A stretch of 64,000 nt of DNA from assembly GCF_000484535.1 (NCBI RefSeq), contig NC_022600.1, forward strand, positions 4,518,234-4,582,233, given 5' to 3'. This stretch comes from Gloeobacter kilaueensis JS1. Its GTDB lineage: Bacteria > Cyanobacteriota > Cyanobacteriia > Gloeobacterales > Gloeobacteraceae. A program made the position numbers and the translations under genes. The stretch's first letter is position 1. Every line of letters begins with the position of its first letter. The notes under the pieces were generated by a model. That model was not told where the DNA came from, made no database searches, and saw nothing but the letters and a program-made list of their open reading frames with translations. Of the stretch, positions 44,695 through 54,107 are shown piece after piece.

Positions 44695-46374
44695 ATGCCT
44701 GAAGCTGACGACGCTCAACAGGAGCGCATTCTGGCTGCCATCGATGTCGGCACCAACTCGATACACATGGTGATCGTCCTGGTTCAGCCAAGGCTGGCGA
44801 GCTTCACGATCATCGCCCGCGAAAAGCAGATGGTCCGGCTCGGAGAGTACTGCCTCAAGACCGGCTGGCTCAAGCCCGAGGCGATGGCCCGCGCCCTCGA
44901 TGCGCTGCGCCACTGCAAGGCTTTTGCCGAAGGACTGGGCGCTCAAGAAATCATCGCCGTCGCCACCAGTGCCGTGCGCGAGGCACCGAACGGCCCCGAG
45001 TTTCTTCAGCAGATCCAGCGCGTTGTCGGCCTCAGGGTCGATCTCATCTCAGGCGAGGAGGAGGCGCGGCGGATCTACCTCGGTGTGCTCTCAGCCGTCG
45101 AACTGGATAATCGCTCCCACGTCGTCATCGACATCGGCGGCGGCTCAACGGAGCTGATTTTAGGCGACGGCCACGAACCGCGCTTTCTTACCAGTATCAA
45201 AGCGGGGGCGGTGCGCCTGAGCGAGCAGTTCGTCACCAGCGATCCGATCAGCACCCGCGACTACAACTGCCTGCAAAATCAGGTGCGCAATCTGCTGGAG
45301 CCGGCGATCGACGCGCTGCACAGTCAGGGTTCCTTCGAGCGGCTGGTGGGCACCTCCGGCACGATCATGACCCTCGCCGAGATGGATGCCCGCCAGACAG
45401 GCAACGTGCCCACATCGCTGCAGGGCTACACGCTTACCCTCGCAAGCCTCGAACAACTGCTCGCTCAATTGCGCCCCCTCGATCTTGAGGCGAGACGCCG
45501 CCTGCCGGGCGTCTCAGAGCGGCGCGCCGACATCATCGTCGCTGGAGCGGCAATCTTGCTTGAGGCGATGAAGCTTCTTAAAGTCGAATCGCTGGTCGTC
45601 TGCGAGGCGGCTCTGCGCGAGGGGCTCATCGTCGATTGGATGCTCGCCCACGGCCTCATCGCCGATCGGCTGCGCTACCAGGGTTCGGTGCGCGAGCGCA
45701 GCGTGCTGCATCTGGCGGACAAGTTCCACCTCGACTATGCCCACGCCGAGCAGGTGAGTCGCCTCGCTTTAAGCCTGTTCGATCAGACCCGTGGTGCGCT
45801 GCACCACTGGAGCGGCGCGGATCGCGAGCTACTGTGGGCGGCGGCGATGCTCCACAACTGCGGCCACTTCATCAACCACTCGGCCCACCACAAGCATTCG
45901 TATTACCTGATTCGCCACGGCGGGATGCTCGGTTTTACCGAAGAAGAGATCGAAGTGATCGCCAACCTTGCCCGCTACCACCGCAAGAGTGCCCCCCGGC
46001 GCAAGCACCTGCCCTTTCAGCAGCTTTCAAAAGAACACAAGCGCCTGGTGCGGCAGTTGAGCATCTTCTTGCGCCTCGCCTCCGCCCTCGATCGCCGCCA
46101 CAAGGGCGCGGTGCAGGCGGTGCGCTGCCAGGTTCGTCCCGATCAGGTCGAACTGCACTTGCAGCCGCACGACCCTGCGGATCCCTGCGACCTCGAACTG
46201 TGGAATGCAGAGTACAAAAAAGCGGAGTTCGAGCAAGAATTTGGCCGCGTCCTCACGATCAGCCTCGAACCAGCGATCCGTGACGCCTTTCCCCTGCTCG
46301 CTGTCCCAGCAGGCGATTCCCGGCCCGAAGCCGGCCTGGGTGAGCGGACACCTGCCGCCGGCTCCCGGCGGTGA
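44695..46374 (+). CDS. ppx: Ppx/GppA exopolyphosphatase
   Basis: A 559-residue ASKHA-fold enzyme that releases phosphate from polyphosphate chains (or acts on pppGpp). Phosphate loops are IDVGTNSIHMVIV at the N-terminus and VIDIGGGSTELILG near residue 145. ATSAVREAPNG and the catalytic-Glu region ISGEEEARRIYLG are also present. The C-terminal half is an HD-type domain (AAMLHNCGHFINHSAHHKHS), as in long Ppx forms. The start is ATG 44695. The stop overlaps the next gene (GTGA). Confidence 0.93.
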   Translation: MPEADDAQQERILAAIDVGTNSIHMVIVLVQPRLASFTIIAREKQMVRLGEYCLKTGWLKPEAMARALDALRHCKAFAEGLGAQEIIAVATSAVREAPNGPEFLQQIQRVVGLRVDLISGEEEARRIYLGVLSAVELDNRSHVVIDIGGGSTELILGDGHEPRFLTSIKAGAVRLSEQFVTSDPISTRDYNCLQNQVRNLLEPAIDALHSQGSFERLVGTSGTIMTLAEMDARQTGNVPTSLQGYTLTLASLEQLLAQLRPLDLEARRRLPGVSERRADIIVAGAAILLEAMKLLKVESLVVCEAALREGLIVDWMLAHGLIADRLRYQGSVRERSVLHLADKFHLDYAHAEQVSRLALSLFDQTRGALHHWSGADRELLWAAAMLHNCGHFINHSAHHKHSYYLIRHGGMLGFTEEEIEVIANLARYHRKSAPRRKHLPFQQLSKEHKRLVRQLSIFLRLASALDRRHKGAVQAVRCQVRPDQVELHLQPHDPADPCDLELWNAEYKKAEFEQEFGRVLTISLEPAIRDAFPLLAVPAGDSRPEAGLGERTPAAGSRR

Positions 46375-47135
46375 AGCTGCCCCCTTTGTGGGTGGCCGGT
46401 CCTCTGCCCCTGGCCACTGCCCTTGCAGACAGCTATCGGCTCTGGGGCGGTGAGGCGACGATCGCCGCCGATCCAACCGGGATAAAAGAAACTGAACGGC
46501 TCCTCTGGCTCGCGCCGCCCGAAACGGATGGTGGTTTTCCAGACCTGTCCGGCTGGCAGCAGGCCGCAGCCTCTGCTCCTGCCCGTTTGCCTGTCGCGCT
46601 CTCAAACCCGCAGGCGGCGGAGCGCTTTTGCCTGCCCCTCGTCGTCACCGCCCGTGGCATTCTCTACGGCGAAGCGATCGGCATCGCCGCTGACCACTTC
46701 TGGCAGCCTTTTAGCCTGAGCGACAAAGAACGCCAGCAGCTATACCCTTTTGCCCGCAGTCTGGTTGTCCAGTCCCCCCCCGGCGTCTCGCTCGTCTACT
46801 TCAAGATCGAATCTGCGGCTGTGCGCTTCGAGAAGTGGCTGCCCTTTCCGGACTGGCCCGCCCTCGCCACCCTGGGCACCCAGGAGCCAGATCTCTTTGC
46901 CTGCCACTGGCGCTGTGTACTGGGCTTGCCCATCGTCGATCTGCAGATCCACCGGCCCACTTTCACAGCGCTGTTGAGCGAATGGCCTGCCCATCTGCTC
47001 CGGCAAGCGGCCCTGCTGCCAGAAAGCAGGCTCTATCACTTTGCCCGGATGGTCCAGGTCCAGGCACCAACCGTCCAGCGGGCGCACGAACAACTGCGCC
47101 GGCTGCTGGCAACCGAACCGGCGTTTTCTCTCTAA
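46371..47135 (+). CDS. Hypothetical protein coupled to ppx
   Basis: A 254-residue protein with no family I recognise. The GTG start overlaps the ppx stop, so translation is coupled and a related job is possible. It is soluble and Trp/Leu/Pro-rich, with no signal or membrane segment. The segments LPLVVTARGILYGEAIGIAA and PFSLSDKERQQLYPFARSLV look like an ordered globular core. Confidence 0.6.
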   Translation: MKLPPLWVAGPLPLATALADSYRLWGGEATIAADPTGIKETERLLWLAPPETDGGFPDLSGWQQAAASAPARLPVALSNPQAAERFCLPLVVTARGILYGEAIGIAADHFWQPFSLSDKERQQLYPFARSLVVQSPPGVSLVYFKIESAAVRFEKWLPFPDWPALATLGTQEPDLFACHWRCVLGLPIVDLQIHRPTFTALLSEWPAHLLRQAALLPESRLYHFARMVQVQAPTVQRAHEQLRRLLATEPAFSL

Positions 47136-47140
47136 AGTAG

Positions 47141-47214
47141 CGACCCCGAACGGGCTCGAACCGTCAACCTCCGCCGTGACAGGGCGGCGCTCTAACCAAT
47201 TGAGCTACGGGGCC
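47141..47214 (-). tRNA. trnD: tRNA-Asp (GTC)
   Basis: A 74-nt cloverleaf on the minus strand. Acceptor GGCCCCG pairs with CGGGGTC (one G-T), with discriminator G73. The D-arm is GCTCAATTGGTTAGAGC. Anticodon stem CCGCC/GGCGG holds the loop CTGTCAC, giving anticodon GTC. The T-arm is GACGGTTCGAGCCCGTT-like. CCA is not encoded. It lies between the ppx-linked gene and ndhF. Confidence 0.96.
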
Positions 47215-47421
47215 TGATTAGCGCAATCAACATCTTGGCCTGGGTCTCCGGCCAGTGTCAACTCCGATTACTTCTGCTTATCGCTTCCTTTGAACACTTT
47301 CGTATTGAAAGATGTTTAAAAGCGTTGCAGAATAATAAGACACAGACCGTGGGTGCTGGTGCCGCCTTCTTGCCGGAAGGCGAGCGTCAGGTCTGAGGGT
47401 GCTACAAGGGGAACAACTGGC

Positions 47422-49287
47422 ATGGCCGAGCCTTTCTTGCTGACAGGCTGGTGGGTGCCCTTTTATGGGCTGATCGGCGCGGTGCTGACACTGCCCTGGG
47501 CATTGCCCGGCGTCGTGCGGCGCGGCGGGCCGAGACCGGCGGCGTACTTTAATCTGGCGATGACGTTCCTGGCGCTTGGCCACGCTCTGGCGCTGCTGTC
47601 GGTAGTCTGGGGAAAGGCTCCCGTTCGCCTCGAATATCTCTGGCTGCAGGCTCAAGATCTGCGCCTGACGCTCTCGCTCGAATTTTCACCGACCACGGTT
47701 GGTGCAGTGGTCGTGATTACCGGCATGAGCCTGCTTGCCCAGCTGTACGCTCTGGGCTACATGGAAAAGGACTGGGCGCTGGCGCGCTTTTTTGCCATGC
47801 TCGGTGTTTTTGAAGGGGCGATGTGCGGTCTGGCGCTCAGCAACTCCGTGCTCTTAAGCTACGCGCTGCTTGAGATGCTGACGGTTTCGACCTACCTGCT
47901 GGTCGGTTTCTGGTACGCCCAGCCTCTGGTGCAGACGGCGGCCCGCGACGCCTTTTTAATCAAGCGCGTCGGCGACCTGCTGCTTTTGATGGGTGTGGTC
48001 ACCCTTGCCAACATCGCTCCGAGCCTCGACTTTCAGGATCTGGCCGCCTGGGCTCCCCACGCGAATCTGCCGCCCCTCACGGCGACTCTGCTCGGTCTGG
48101 CGCTGATCGCAGGTCCAGTGGGCAAGTGCGCCCAGATTCCCTTGCACTTCTGGCTCGACGAGGCGATGGAAGGCCCAAATCCCGCCTCGATCATGCGCAA
48201 CTCGCTGGTAGTAGGTTGCGGTGCCTACGTGCTCATCAAGCTGCAGCCGGTGCTCGCCATCTCCACCGTCGGCGTAGGGGTCTTGCTCGCGATTGGCACG
48301 GTGACGGCCATCGGCTCCAGCTGCATCGCCCTCGCCCAGATCGACATCAAGCGCTGTCTTTCTTACACCACCAGTGCCAACCTTGGCCTTATCTTCGTCG
48401 CCGTTGCCCTGCAGCAGAATTCGGTAGCCCTGCTGTTGCTGCTCACCCACGCCATCTCCAAGGCGCTGCTGTTTATGAGTTCTGGGGCGGTGATCCTCGC
48501 CACCAGCACCCAGAACATCACCGAGATGGGCGGTCTATGGTCGCGGATGCCCGCCACCAGCCTCGCCTTTGTCGTCGGCACCACCGCCTCGGTCTCGATT
48601 TTGCCCCTGGGTACCTTCTGGTCGTCTATTTATGCCAGCGAACGCTTCTGGTCGGTTGCCCCCTGGGCGGTGGTGCTACTGCTGCTAGTCAACACCCTCA
48701 CCACCCTCAACCTCACCCGCCTGTTTGTGCGGGTCTTCTTAGGCAGCCGCCAGGCAAAGACGCGCCGGTCTCCAGAGGTGATCTGGCTGATGTCGGTGCC
48801 GATGATCTCGCTTATCATCGTCAACCTGCTCTCGCCAGTCATCCTCTATCAGTTGGGTTTGCTCACCTCGGTGACAGGCTCGGTGCCGACCTGGATGTTT
48901 GCCCTGGGTCTGGTCGCCACGAGTGTGCTCGGTTTTGCCCTTGCCTGGCAGTACACTCCCCGCCCGCCGCAGCTCACCTGCCGGGTCATCCTGGGCTTCC
49001 CTCAAAAAGACTGGATGGGCCTGGTAGACTATCTTTCCCACGATCTGTATATTGAGCGCTTTTACCGGGCGACGATCGTCGCCTGGGTGAGCGGTCTTTC
49101 TGCCGCTATGTCCAAGCTCGATCGGCACTTAGTCGATGGCTTCGTCAACCTGGTGGGGGTCGTCACCCTGGCGGGCGGCGAGAGCCTCAAGCGCAGTGTC
49201 CCCGGCCAGACCCAGTACTATCTGCTGACCATCCTCTTTGGGGTGATGGCGGTCTTTGTCTACGAGATGCTCACTTTGATTCACTAG
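47422..49287 (+). CDS. ndhF4: NDH-1 subunit NdhF of the CO2-uptake complex
   Basis: A 621-residue proton-pumping subunit of the cyanobacterial NDH-1 complex, NuoL/NdhF family. About 15-16 helices, with the antiporter-like core (FLIKRVGDLLLLMGVVTLAN; CAQIPLHFWLDEAMEGPNPA; DIKRCLSYTTSANLGLIFVA). The long lateral helix expected of NdhF is reduced. ATG 47422 has an AAGGGG site; the frame upstream to 47353 is not conserved. Followed by ndhD and the CO2 hydration gene, the order of the CO2-uptake forms. I assign the constitutive type (F4/D4/CupB) because the CupB-like partner is short, but F3 is not excluded. Confidence 0.85.
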   Translation: MAEPFLLTGWWVPFYGLIGAVLTLPWALPGVVRRGGPRPAAYFNLAMTFLALGHALALLSVVWGKAPVRLEYLWLQAQDLRLTLSLEFSPTTVGAVVVITGMSLLAQLYALGYMEKDWALARFFAMLGVFEGAMCGLALSNSVLLSYALLEMLTVSTYLLVGFWYAQPLVQTAARDAFLIKRVGDLLLLMGVVTLANIAPSLDFQDLAAWAPHANLPPLTATLLGLALIAGPVGKCAQIPLHFWLDEAMEGPNPASIMRNSLVVGCGAYVLIKLQPVLAISTVGVGVLLAIGTVTAIGSSCIALAQIDIKRCLSYTTSANLGLIFVAVALQQNSVALLLLLTHAISKALLFMSSGAVILATSTQNITEMGGLWSRMPATSLAFVVGTTASVSILPLGTFWSSIYASERFWSVAPWAVVLLLLVNTLTTLNLTRLFVRVFLGSRQAKTRRSPEVIWLMSVPMISLIIVNLLSPVILYQLGLLTSVTGSVPTWMFALGLVATSVLGFALAWQYTPRPPQLTCRVILGFPQKDWMGLVDYLSHDLYIERFYRATIVAWVSGLSAAMSKLDRHLVDGFVNLVGVVTLAGGESLKRSVPGQTQYYLLTILFGVMAVFVYEMLTLIH

Positions 49288-49298
49288 CCGAGGTGGCG

Positions 49299-50795
49299 AT
49301 GCTCAGTGTCCTGGTGTGGTTGCCAATTGCCGGTGCGCTCGTCGTGGGCTGCCTGCCCGAGTCGTTCAGGCCACGCTGGATCACGCTGGGCTTCACTGCG
49401 CTGGTGCTGCTGCTGTCGGCGGTCGTTGCCTTTCAGTTCAATCTGGCGGACGGCGGGCTGCAATTTCAGGAGCACATCCCCTGGCTCACCTCCCTGGGGA
49501 TCGCTTACTCGCTGGGCGTGGATGGTCTGTCGCTGCCGCTGCTGCTGCTCAATAGTTTTCTAGTCTGGATTGCCGTCTGGATGAGCGACGAGAACCCCGG
49601 CAAGTCGCGGCTCTACTACGCGCTGCTGCTGGTCATGTCTGGCGGGGTAGCCGGCGCTTTCCTCGCCCAGAACGCCCTGTTGTTTTTCTTGTTCTTTGAA
49701 TTGGAACTCATTCCGCTCTATCTGCTCATCACCCTCTGGGGCGGAGCGCGGCGCAACTACGCCGCCACCAAGTTTTTGATCTACACGGCCATCTCGGGCA
49801 TCTTGATCCTGGCGGCTTTCTTTGGGCTTGCGAATCTGGCCGCCACCCCCGACTTTTCTTTTGAAGCGCTGCGCAACCACTCGCTGCCGATGGGCACCCA
49901 GCTGGTGCTGCTTGGGATCGTTCTGGTGGCCTTTGGGATCAAGATCCCGCTGGTGCCCTTTCACACCTGGCTGCCGGATGCCCACGTCGAGGCGAGCGCC
50001 CCGATCTCGGTATTGCTCGCCGGTGTGCTGCTCAAACTGGGTACCTACGGTCTGGTGCGCTTTGGCCTGGGTTTCTTCCCGCAAGCCTGGCATGTGCTCG
50101 CCCCGGCCCTCGCCACCTGGGCGGTGGTGAGTGTGCTCTATGGCTGTCTTACCGCCATTGCCCAGAAGAACATGAAGAAGATGGTGGCCTACAGTTCGAT
50201 CGGCCACATGGGCTACGTGTTGCTGGCGGCGGCAGCGGCCACTCCCCTCAGTATCCAGGCGTCGGTCTGCCAGATGGTCGCCCACGGCCTCATTTCCGGG
50301 TTGATGTTTTTGCTGGTGGGCATCATCTACAAAAAAACAGGCAGCCTCGACCTCGACGAGTTGTGCGGCCTGATGGCACCCGAGCGCGGCCTACCTGTGA
50401 CCGGCAGCCTGATGATCCTGGCGGTGATGGCTTCTGCCGGTATCCCGAGTATGGTGGGCTTTGTGGGCGAATTTCTCGTCTTCAAAAGCAGCTTCGCCGT
50501 CTTCCCGATCCAGACGTTGCTCTGCATCCTGGGCACTGGCCTGACGGCAGTCTACCTGCTCACCTTGATTAACCGTTCGTTCTTTGGCCGCCTCAGCCCG
50601 AAGTTGGGCAACCTGCCGCCGGTGCGCTGGTCGGAGCGCGCCCCGGCAATCGTCGTTGCTCTGGCCATTGTCGTTCTCGGCCTCCAGCCAAACTGGCTCA
50701 CCCGCTGGAGCGAGGCGACCGCCGCCGCCTACGGCACCCAGATTGCAAGCCGCCTTGCCCTTGTCCCGCCCGCACCCCGAACGCTTACCCCTTAG
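49299..50795 (+). CDS. ndhD4: NDH-1 subunit NdhD of the CO2-uptake complex
   Basis: A 498-residue NuoM/NdhD-type subunit with 14 helices. Visible markers are LELELIPLYLLITLWGG with the conserved Glu, the KIPLVPFHTWLPDAHVEA loop and NMKKMVAYSSIGHMGYVLLA. The start is ATG 49299 (GAGG close upstream); GTG 49293 is a near alternative. It lies 11 bp after ndhF and 12 bp before the CO2 hydration protein gene, so all three are one operon. Confidence 0.88.
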   Translation: MLSVLVWLPIAGALVVGCLPESFRPRWITLGFTALVLLLSAVVAFQFNLADGGLQFQEHIPWLTSLGIAYSLGVDGLSLPLLLLNSFLVWIAVWMSDENPGKSRLYYALLLVMSGGVAGAFLAQNALLFFLFFELELIPLYLLITLWGGARRNYAATKFLIYTAISGILILAAFFGLANLAATPDFSFEALRNHSLPMGTQLVLLGIVLVAFGIKIPLVPFHTWLPDAHVEASAPISVLLAGVLLKLGTYGLVRFGLGFFPQAWHVLAPALATWAVVSVLYGCLTAIAQKNMKKMVAYSSIGHMGYVLLAAAAATPLSIQASVCQMVAHGLISGLMFLLVGIIYKKTGSLDLDELCGLMAPERGLPVTGSLMILAVMASAGIPSMVGFVGEFLVFKSSFAVFPIQTLLCILGTGLTAVYLLTLINRSFFGRLSPKLGNLPPVRWSERAPAIVVALAIVVLGLQPNWLTRWSEATAAAYGTQIASRLALVPPAPRTLTP

Positions 50796-50807
50796 GAGAC
50801 CGCTCTC

Positions 50808-51947
50808 ATGGTGATGTCCGAGCAGAAAAAAGTGTTCACCCCCGAACCGTTTGCCACCATCGTCGAACGGCTCGAAGCGGGTGGTGCTCTGCTGCCCGAT
50901 AGCCCCGAGAATCTACTGGAGGTGGTGGGCATCCTCAAAAGTTACGGTGAGGTTCTCAACGCCTACCAGCGCAACCTGCTCTACATCGCCGACCGGCAGT
51001 TTCTGGTCTTCTTTCCTTTTTTTAAGTACTTCAACGGCGAGGTGACGCTCAACAAACTGCTCGATCACTGGGCGCACGAGCGGATCAACTACGAATTTGC
51101 CGAGTACTGCATGAAGGCGATGCTCTGGCACGGCGCTCCCAAGCTCGACGCCTACCTCGACAGTCCCGAATTTTCTGAGCGCGCCGAGCGGGCGATCAAA
51201 GCCAGACTGAAGGGCAACCCGGCGGCCCAACTGCTGCACAGATGCTTTCCTGATTTTTTACCGGAGTGGGTGCGCCAGCAGTGCTACTACAGCGTCCTTG
51301 GCCAGTTCTGGCGGGTGATGTACGCGCTGTTTCTCACCCTCTGGGAGCGCTACGAGCGAGGCGAGATCCGAGCGATCCCGGATGTCGTCCAGCACATCCT
51401 CGAAAATATGGGTGCCGCAGCAAACGACCTGCTCACCTACTCCGTCAAGATCCGGGGTGAAGAGTACGTGATCATCCCCGCTTCCGCCGATCTGCGCTTC
51501 TTGATGGACGCTGCCGTTCCTTACGTCGAAGCGGTCTTCTTCCGCTCTGCCCCCTTTATGGGCACGGTCTCCTACAACGCCCAGGCCGGACAGATCCCCT
51601 TCGAGCAGGCCGACTTCCAGTACGGAGCCCTCTACGCCGATCCGCTTCCTATCGGCGGCGCGGGCATCCCGCCCACCTTGCTGATGCAGGATATGAAGCA
51701 GCACCTGCCCGAGATCCTGCGCCATGAGTACCTGGGCAGCCTGCGCGGCGAAGAGGACATGCGCGTGCAGATCTGCGTCAGCTTCCAAAAGTCGATGTTC
51801 TGTGTCACCACCGCCGCCATCCAGGCTCTTGCCCCCTACCCGCTCACCACCACCCGCCCCGAGCAGCGCCAGGCCAACCGCGCCTACCTCGACGGCTGGA
51901 TGAAGCGCCTGGCCACCTCCCGCCTCGCCGCCGTCAACCCTGTCTAA
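50808..51947 (+). CDS. cupB: CO2 hydration protein (CupB/ChpX type)
   Basis: A 379-residue protein that, bound to NDH-1 through NdhD/NdhF, turns CO2 into bicarbonate using redox energy, so carbon is trapped in the cell. No ordinary carbonic anhydrase motif is present. It has the family signature RQFLVFFPFFKYFNGEVTLN, then LLDHWAHERINYEFAEYCMK. H87/H90/R92 in that segment may be metal-site residues, by my recollection of the CupA structure. ATG 50808 has an AGGAGA site. The length suits the constitutive CupB form rather than the longer CupA. Confidence 0.9.
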   Translation: MVMSEQKKVFTPEPFATIVERLEAGGALLPDSPENLLEVVGILKSYGEVLNAYQRNLLYIADRQFLVFFPFFKYFNGEVTLNKLLDHWAHERINYEFAEYCMKAMLWHGAPKLDAYLDSPEFSERAERAIKARLKGNPAAQLLHRCFPDFLPEWVRQQCYYSVLGQFWRVMYALFLTLWERYERGEIRAIPDVVQHILENMGAAANDLLTYSVKIRGEEYVIIPASADLRFLMDAAVPYVEAVFFRSAPFMGTVSYNAQAGQIPFEQADFQYGALYADPLPIGGAGIPPTLLMQDMKQHLPEILRHEYLGSLRGEEDMRVQICVSFQKSMFCVTTAAIQALAPYPLTTTRPEQRQANRAYLDGWMKRLATSRLAAVNPV

Positions 51948-52027
51948 GCAGGTAGATGTGAACCAATTTTGGTAGATTCCTCAACCGCCCAGATCAGGGT
52001 GTGGGTGTCCAATAAGAAGCGGCTCAC
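51944..52027 (-). pseudogene. Truncated VapC-type PIN toxin
   Basis: From GTG 52027, which overlaps the antitoxin stop (GTGA), the frame reads SRFLLDTHTLIWAVEEST and ends after 27 codons. LLDTHTLIWA is the first acidic-site strand of PIN-domain RNases. The rest of the gene (about 100 codons) is missing, replaced by the end of cupB, so a 3' deletion removed the catalytic domain. Confidence 0.75.
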
Positions 52028-52257
52028 TCCATGCACGCTGCAAATTCATCGAGTGGAGCATCAAAGTCTGGAGCCATATAGAGAACTGTTCCCCGGAGCG
52101 TCCCAAGTTTGCGCACAGTTTGAGGTTGGGGCTCTTTGAGAAGACGTCCGATGGTTACTCCACCTTCGGTCAGGATAATTTCTTCTCCAGCAGCCAATCC
52201 TGCCAGCAACTCAGAGAGCCTTGCCTGTGCTTCCTTCAGAAGAATACTTGCTGTCAT
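52024..52257 (-). CDS. Phd/YefM-type antitoxin
   Basis: A 77-residue antitoxin from ATG 52257. The N-terminal SILLKEAQARLSELLAGLAA matches the Phd fold that dimerises and binds DNA, followed by GEEIILTEGGVTIGRLL. The C-terminal tail would block the toxin. It overlaps a VapC that has been cut to 27 codons, so the antitoxin is now an orphan and may simply be a repressor or antidote to other toxins. Confidence 0.8.
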   Translation of the reverse strand: MTASILLKEAQARLSELLAGLAAGEEIILTEGGVTIGRLLKEPQPQTVRKLGTLRGTVLYMAPDFDAPLDEFAACME

Positions 52258-52321
52258 GGCCGCTACCTTCAAAGTACTTCCCATCCTATCGAAAAACGGG
52301 CTCCTACAGTCCAGAGCTTCT

Positions 52322-53011
52322 CTAGCCCTCGCCATTCTCCGGTTCCAGTCCCAACTGGCGCAGTTGTTCTGCCAGTTGCTGCACGCGCTGTTCAGCCTGT
52401 TCGGCCCGCTCCTCAGCGAGACCGGCCCGCTGTTCGGCCTGTTCCGCCCGCCCGGCAAGTTCTGTATAACTCTCGAAAGGACTGCCGTCTGGTCGCCAGA
52501 GGCGCAGTTCGCCCTGTTCCATCCGCTCGAAGCGCACACCCAGTCGGGGGCTGATCCAGCCTTCCATCTCTTCTATTGCCTCCAGCACCGCTCCCTGGCG
52601 GATAGCACCGTCGAGGCCACCGCTATCCGGGTCGTAGACGTAGTACTCCTCCACCCCGTAGCGCTGGTAGAACTGAAACTTGCGCGTCATCTCCAGCGCC
52701 GTGTTGCCGGGTGAGAGTACCTCGAAGACGACCTGGGGCGGAATGTTCCCTTCTTTCCACTGCAGGTAGCTGCCTCGGCGGCCCTTGGGACGACCAAAAG
52801 CCACCATCGCATCCGGAGCCAGGCGAATCTTGTTTTTGCCCTCCACCGGATACCAGAGCAAATCTCCGGCGACGAAGACGGTCGGATCGGCAGCAAAGAG
52901 CCATTCCAGACCCTCCTTGATGTAGACGATCCAGTGAAATTGCTCGGTGTTTTCCGCCATCGGCTGGCCGTCGGACTCGGGATAGAAGACGGGCTCCTCG
53001 GAGGCAATCAT
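52322..53011 (-). CDS. Uma2-family (DUF820) putative endonuclease
   Basis: A 229-residue Uma2 protein from ATG 53011 (GTG 53047 is possible). The PD-(D/E)XK-like core shows LAPDAMVAFGRPKGRRGSYL and PPQVVFEVLSPGNTALEMTR, then FQFYQRYGVEEYYVYDPDSG. A C-terminal coiled coil with repeated AEQAEQR heptads follows. These genes are abundant in cyanobacteria and often neighbours of mobile DNA; their function is unknown. It sits inside the decay zone with TA and restriction remnants. Confidence 0.82.
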   Translation of the reverse strand: MIASEEPVFYPESDGQPMAENTEQFHWIVYIKEGLEWLFAADPTVFVAGDLLWYPVEGKNKIRLAPDAMVAFGRPKGRRGSYLQWKEGNIPPQVVFEVLSPGNTALEMTRKFQFYQRYGVEEYYVYDPDSGGLDGAIRQGAVLEAIEEMEGWISPRLGVRFERMEQGELRLWRPDGSPFESYTELAGRAEQAEQRAGLAEERAEQAEQRVQQLAEQLRQLGLEPENGEG

Positions 53012-53315
53012 CGGTGTTTCGACTGTGCGACGCCCCAATTCTGGCACCGCCGCACGCTCTTGGGGTAGCCGGACGCACTTCAGCTAGCGATAGTGCAGAA
53101 CCTGGTATGATTGCCCAACTGGAAATCAGCAGGACACCGCGATGCGATGGTGATCGAGAAGCCCGCTGGCCTTTCCTACAGGCCAACGCCACGGGACGAG
53201 TACACCAAGGAACGGCTGTTTGCCGGTGAGACGGTGGACGGCCTGTATGACAAGCTGCAGCCATAGTTCCGCAGTAGAATGTCCTTTTGTGGACAAATGA
53301 ATAGGTTGCCCTTCC
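53012..53315. other. Intergenic region with a 39-codon remnant frame
   Basis: A plus-strand frame at 53147-53266 reads MVIEKPAGLSYRPTPRDEYT and continues to a natural stop. It looks like a gene end but matches no family I know and has no ribosome site. Otherwise nothing coding is visible. The promoter of the DUF2887 gene should lie in its last 50 bp. Confidence 0.35.
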
Positions 53316-54107
53316 GTGAAGACCGATGCGCTGCTCTACGACCTCTTTCAGACATTTCCGGCGCTGTTCTTTGAACTGATCGGTCGGGATATCGCTCTGG
53401 CGGAGCAGTACCGCTTCGATTCGATCGAAGTCAAGCAGATCGCCTTTCGCCTCGACGGCGTCTTCATCCCCGAGGATACAGCTCAGCCGCTTTATTTTCT
53501 CGAATGTCAGTTTCAGAGAGACCAGGCTATCTATTTGCGACTTTTCGCCCAACTCGCCCTTTATTTTCGGCGCAAGCGCTTTTTGGGGGACTGGCAGGCG
53601 GTGGTCTTATTTGCCACCCAGAGTATGGACCCTGGTGTTCCTCGTGCCTACCGGGCTTTCGAGGCGAGTGGACAGGTGCGCAGGTTCTATCTTACAGAGC
53701 AAGTGGAGCAGGGTTCACTCGCCTTCGAGATCCTGGGGATGCTGCGCACGCCAAAGCGCAAATTCAAGGCAAAGATCGAGGAGATGCTGTCGAAAGTGCG
53801 GGCAGAACCGCTGAGCGCAGATCAGCAGCAACAGATAATGGGAATGTTCGCGACAGTACTGGCCGCGAAGTTTCCAGAATTAAGTCGTCGGGAGATTGAA
53901 GCTATGTTGAGGACAAAGAGTCTACGCAACTCGCGAGCATTCCAGGAAACTCTGCAGGAAGGACGCGAGGAAGGGCGCGAGGAGAAAAAGCGGGAGATGA
54001 TCTCCAGAATGGCTGCGCTGCAAATGCCGATCGCGCAAATTGCAGAAGTAGCACAGTTGTCTGTCGAGCAGGTTCAGGCCATTCTGGATTCTCGACTGCC
54101 TGAATGA
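53316..54107 (+). CDS. Rpn/DUF2887-family nuclease-like protein
   Basis: A 263-residue protein of the Rpn-like PD-(D/E)XK group (DUF2887), related to recombination-promoting nucleases. Starts GTG 53316 with MKTDALLYDLFQTFPALFFE. The metal site should be D47 in FRLDGVFIP and E in LYFLECQFQRD. The usual ExK is ExQ here, as in many DUF2887 proteins. The C-terminus has a charged EGREEGREEKKRE helix and a final HTH-like segment. The stop overlaps the HsdR fragment (ATGA). Confidence 0.82.
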   Translation: MKTDALLYDLFQTFPALFFELIGRDIALAEQYRFDSIEVKQIAFRLDGVFIPEDTAQPLYFLECQFQRDQAIYLRLFAQLALYFRRKRFLGDWQAVVLFATQSMDPGVPRAYRAFEASGQVRRFYLTEQVEQGSLAFEILGMLRTPKRKFKAKIEEMLSKVRAEPLSADQQQQIMGMFATVLAAKFPELSRREIEAMLRTKSLRNSRAFQETLQEGREEGREEKKREMISRMAALQMPIAQIAEVAQLSVEQVQAILDSRLPE

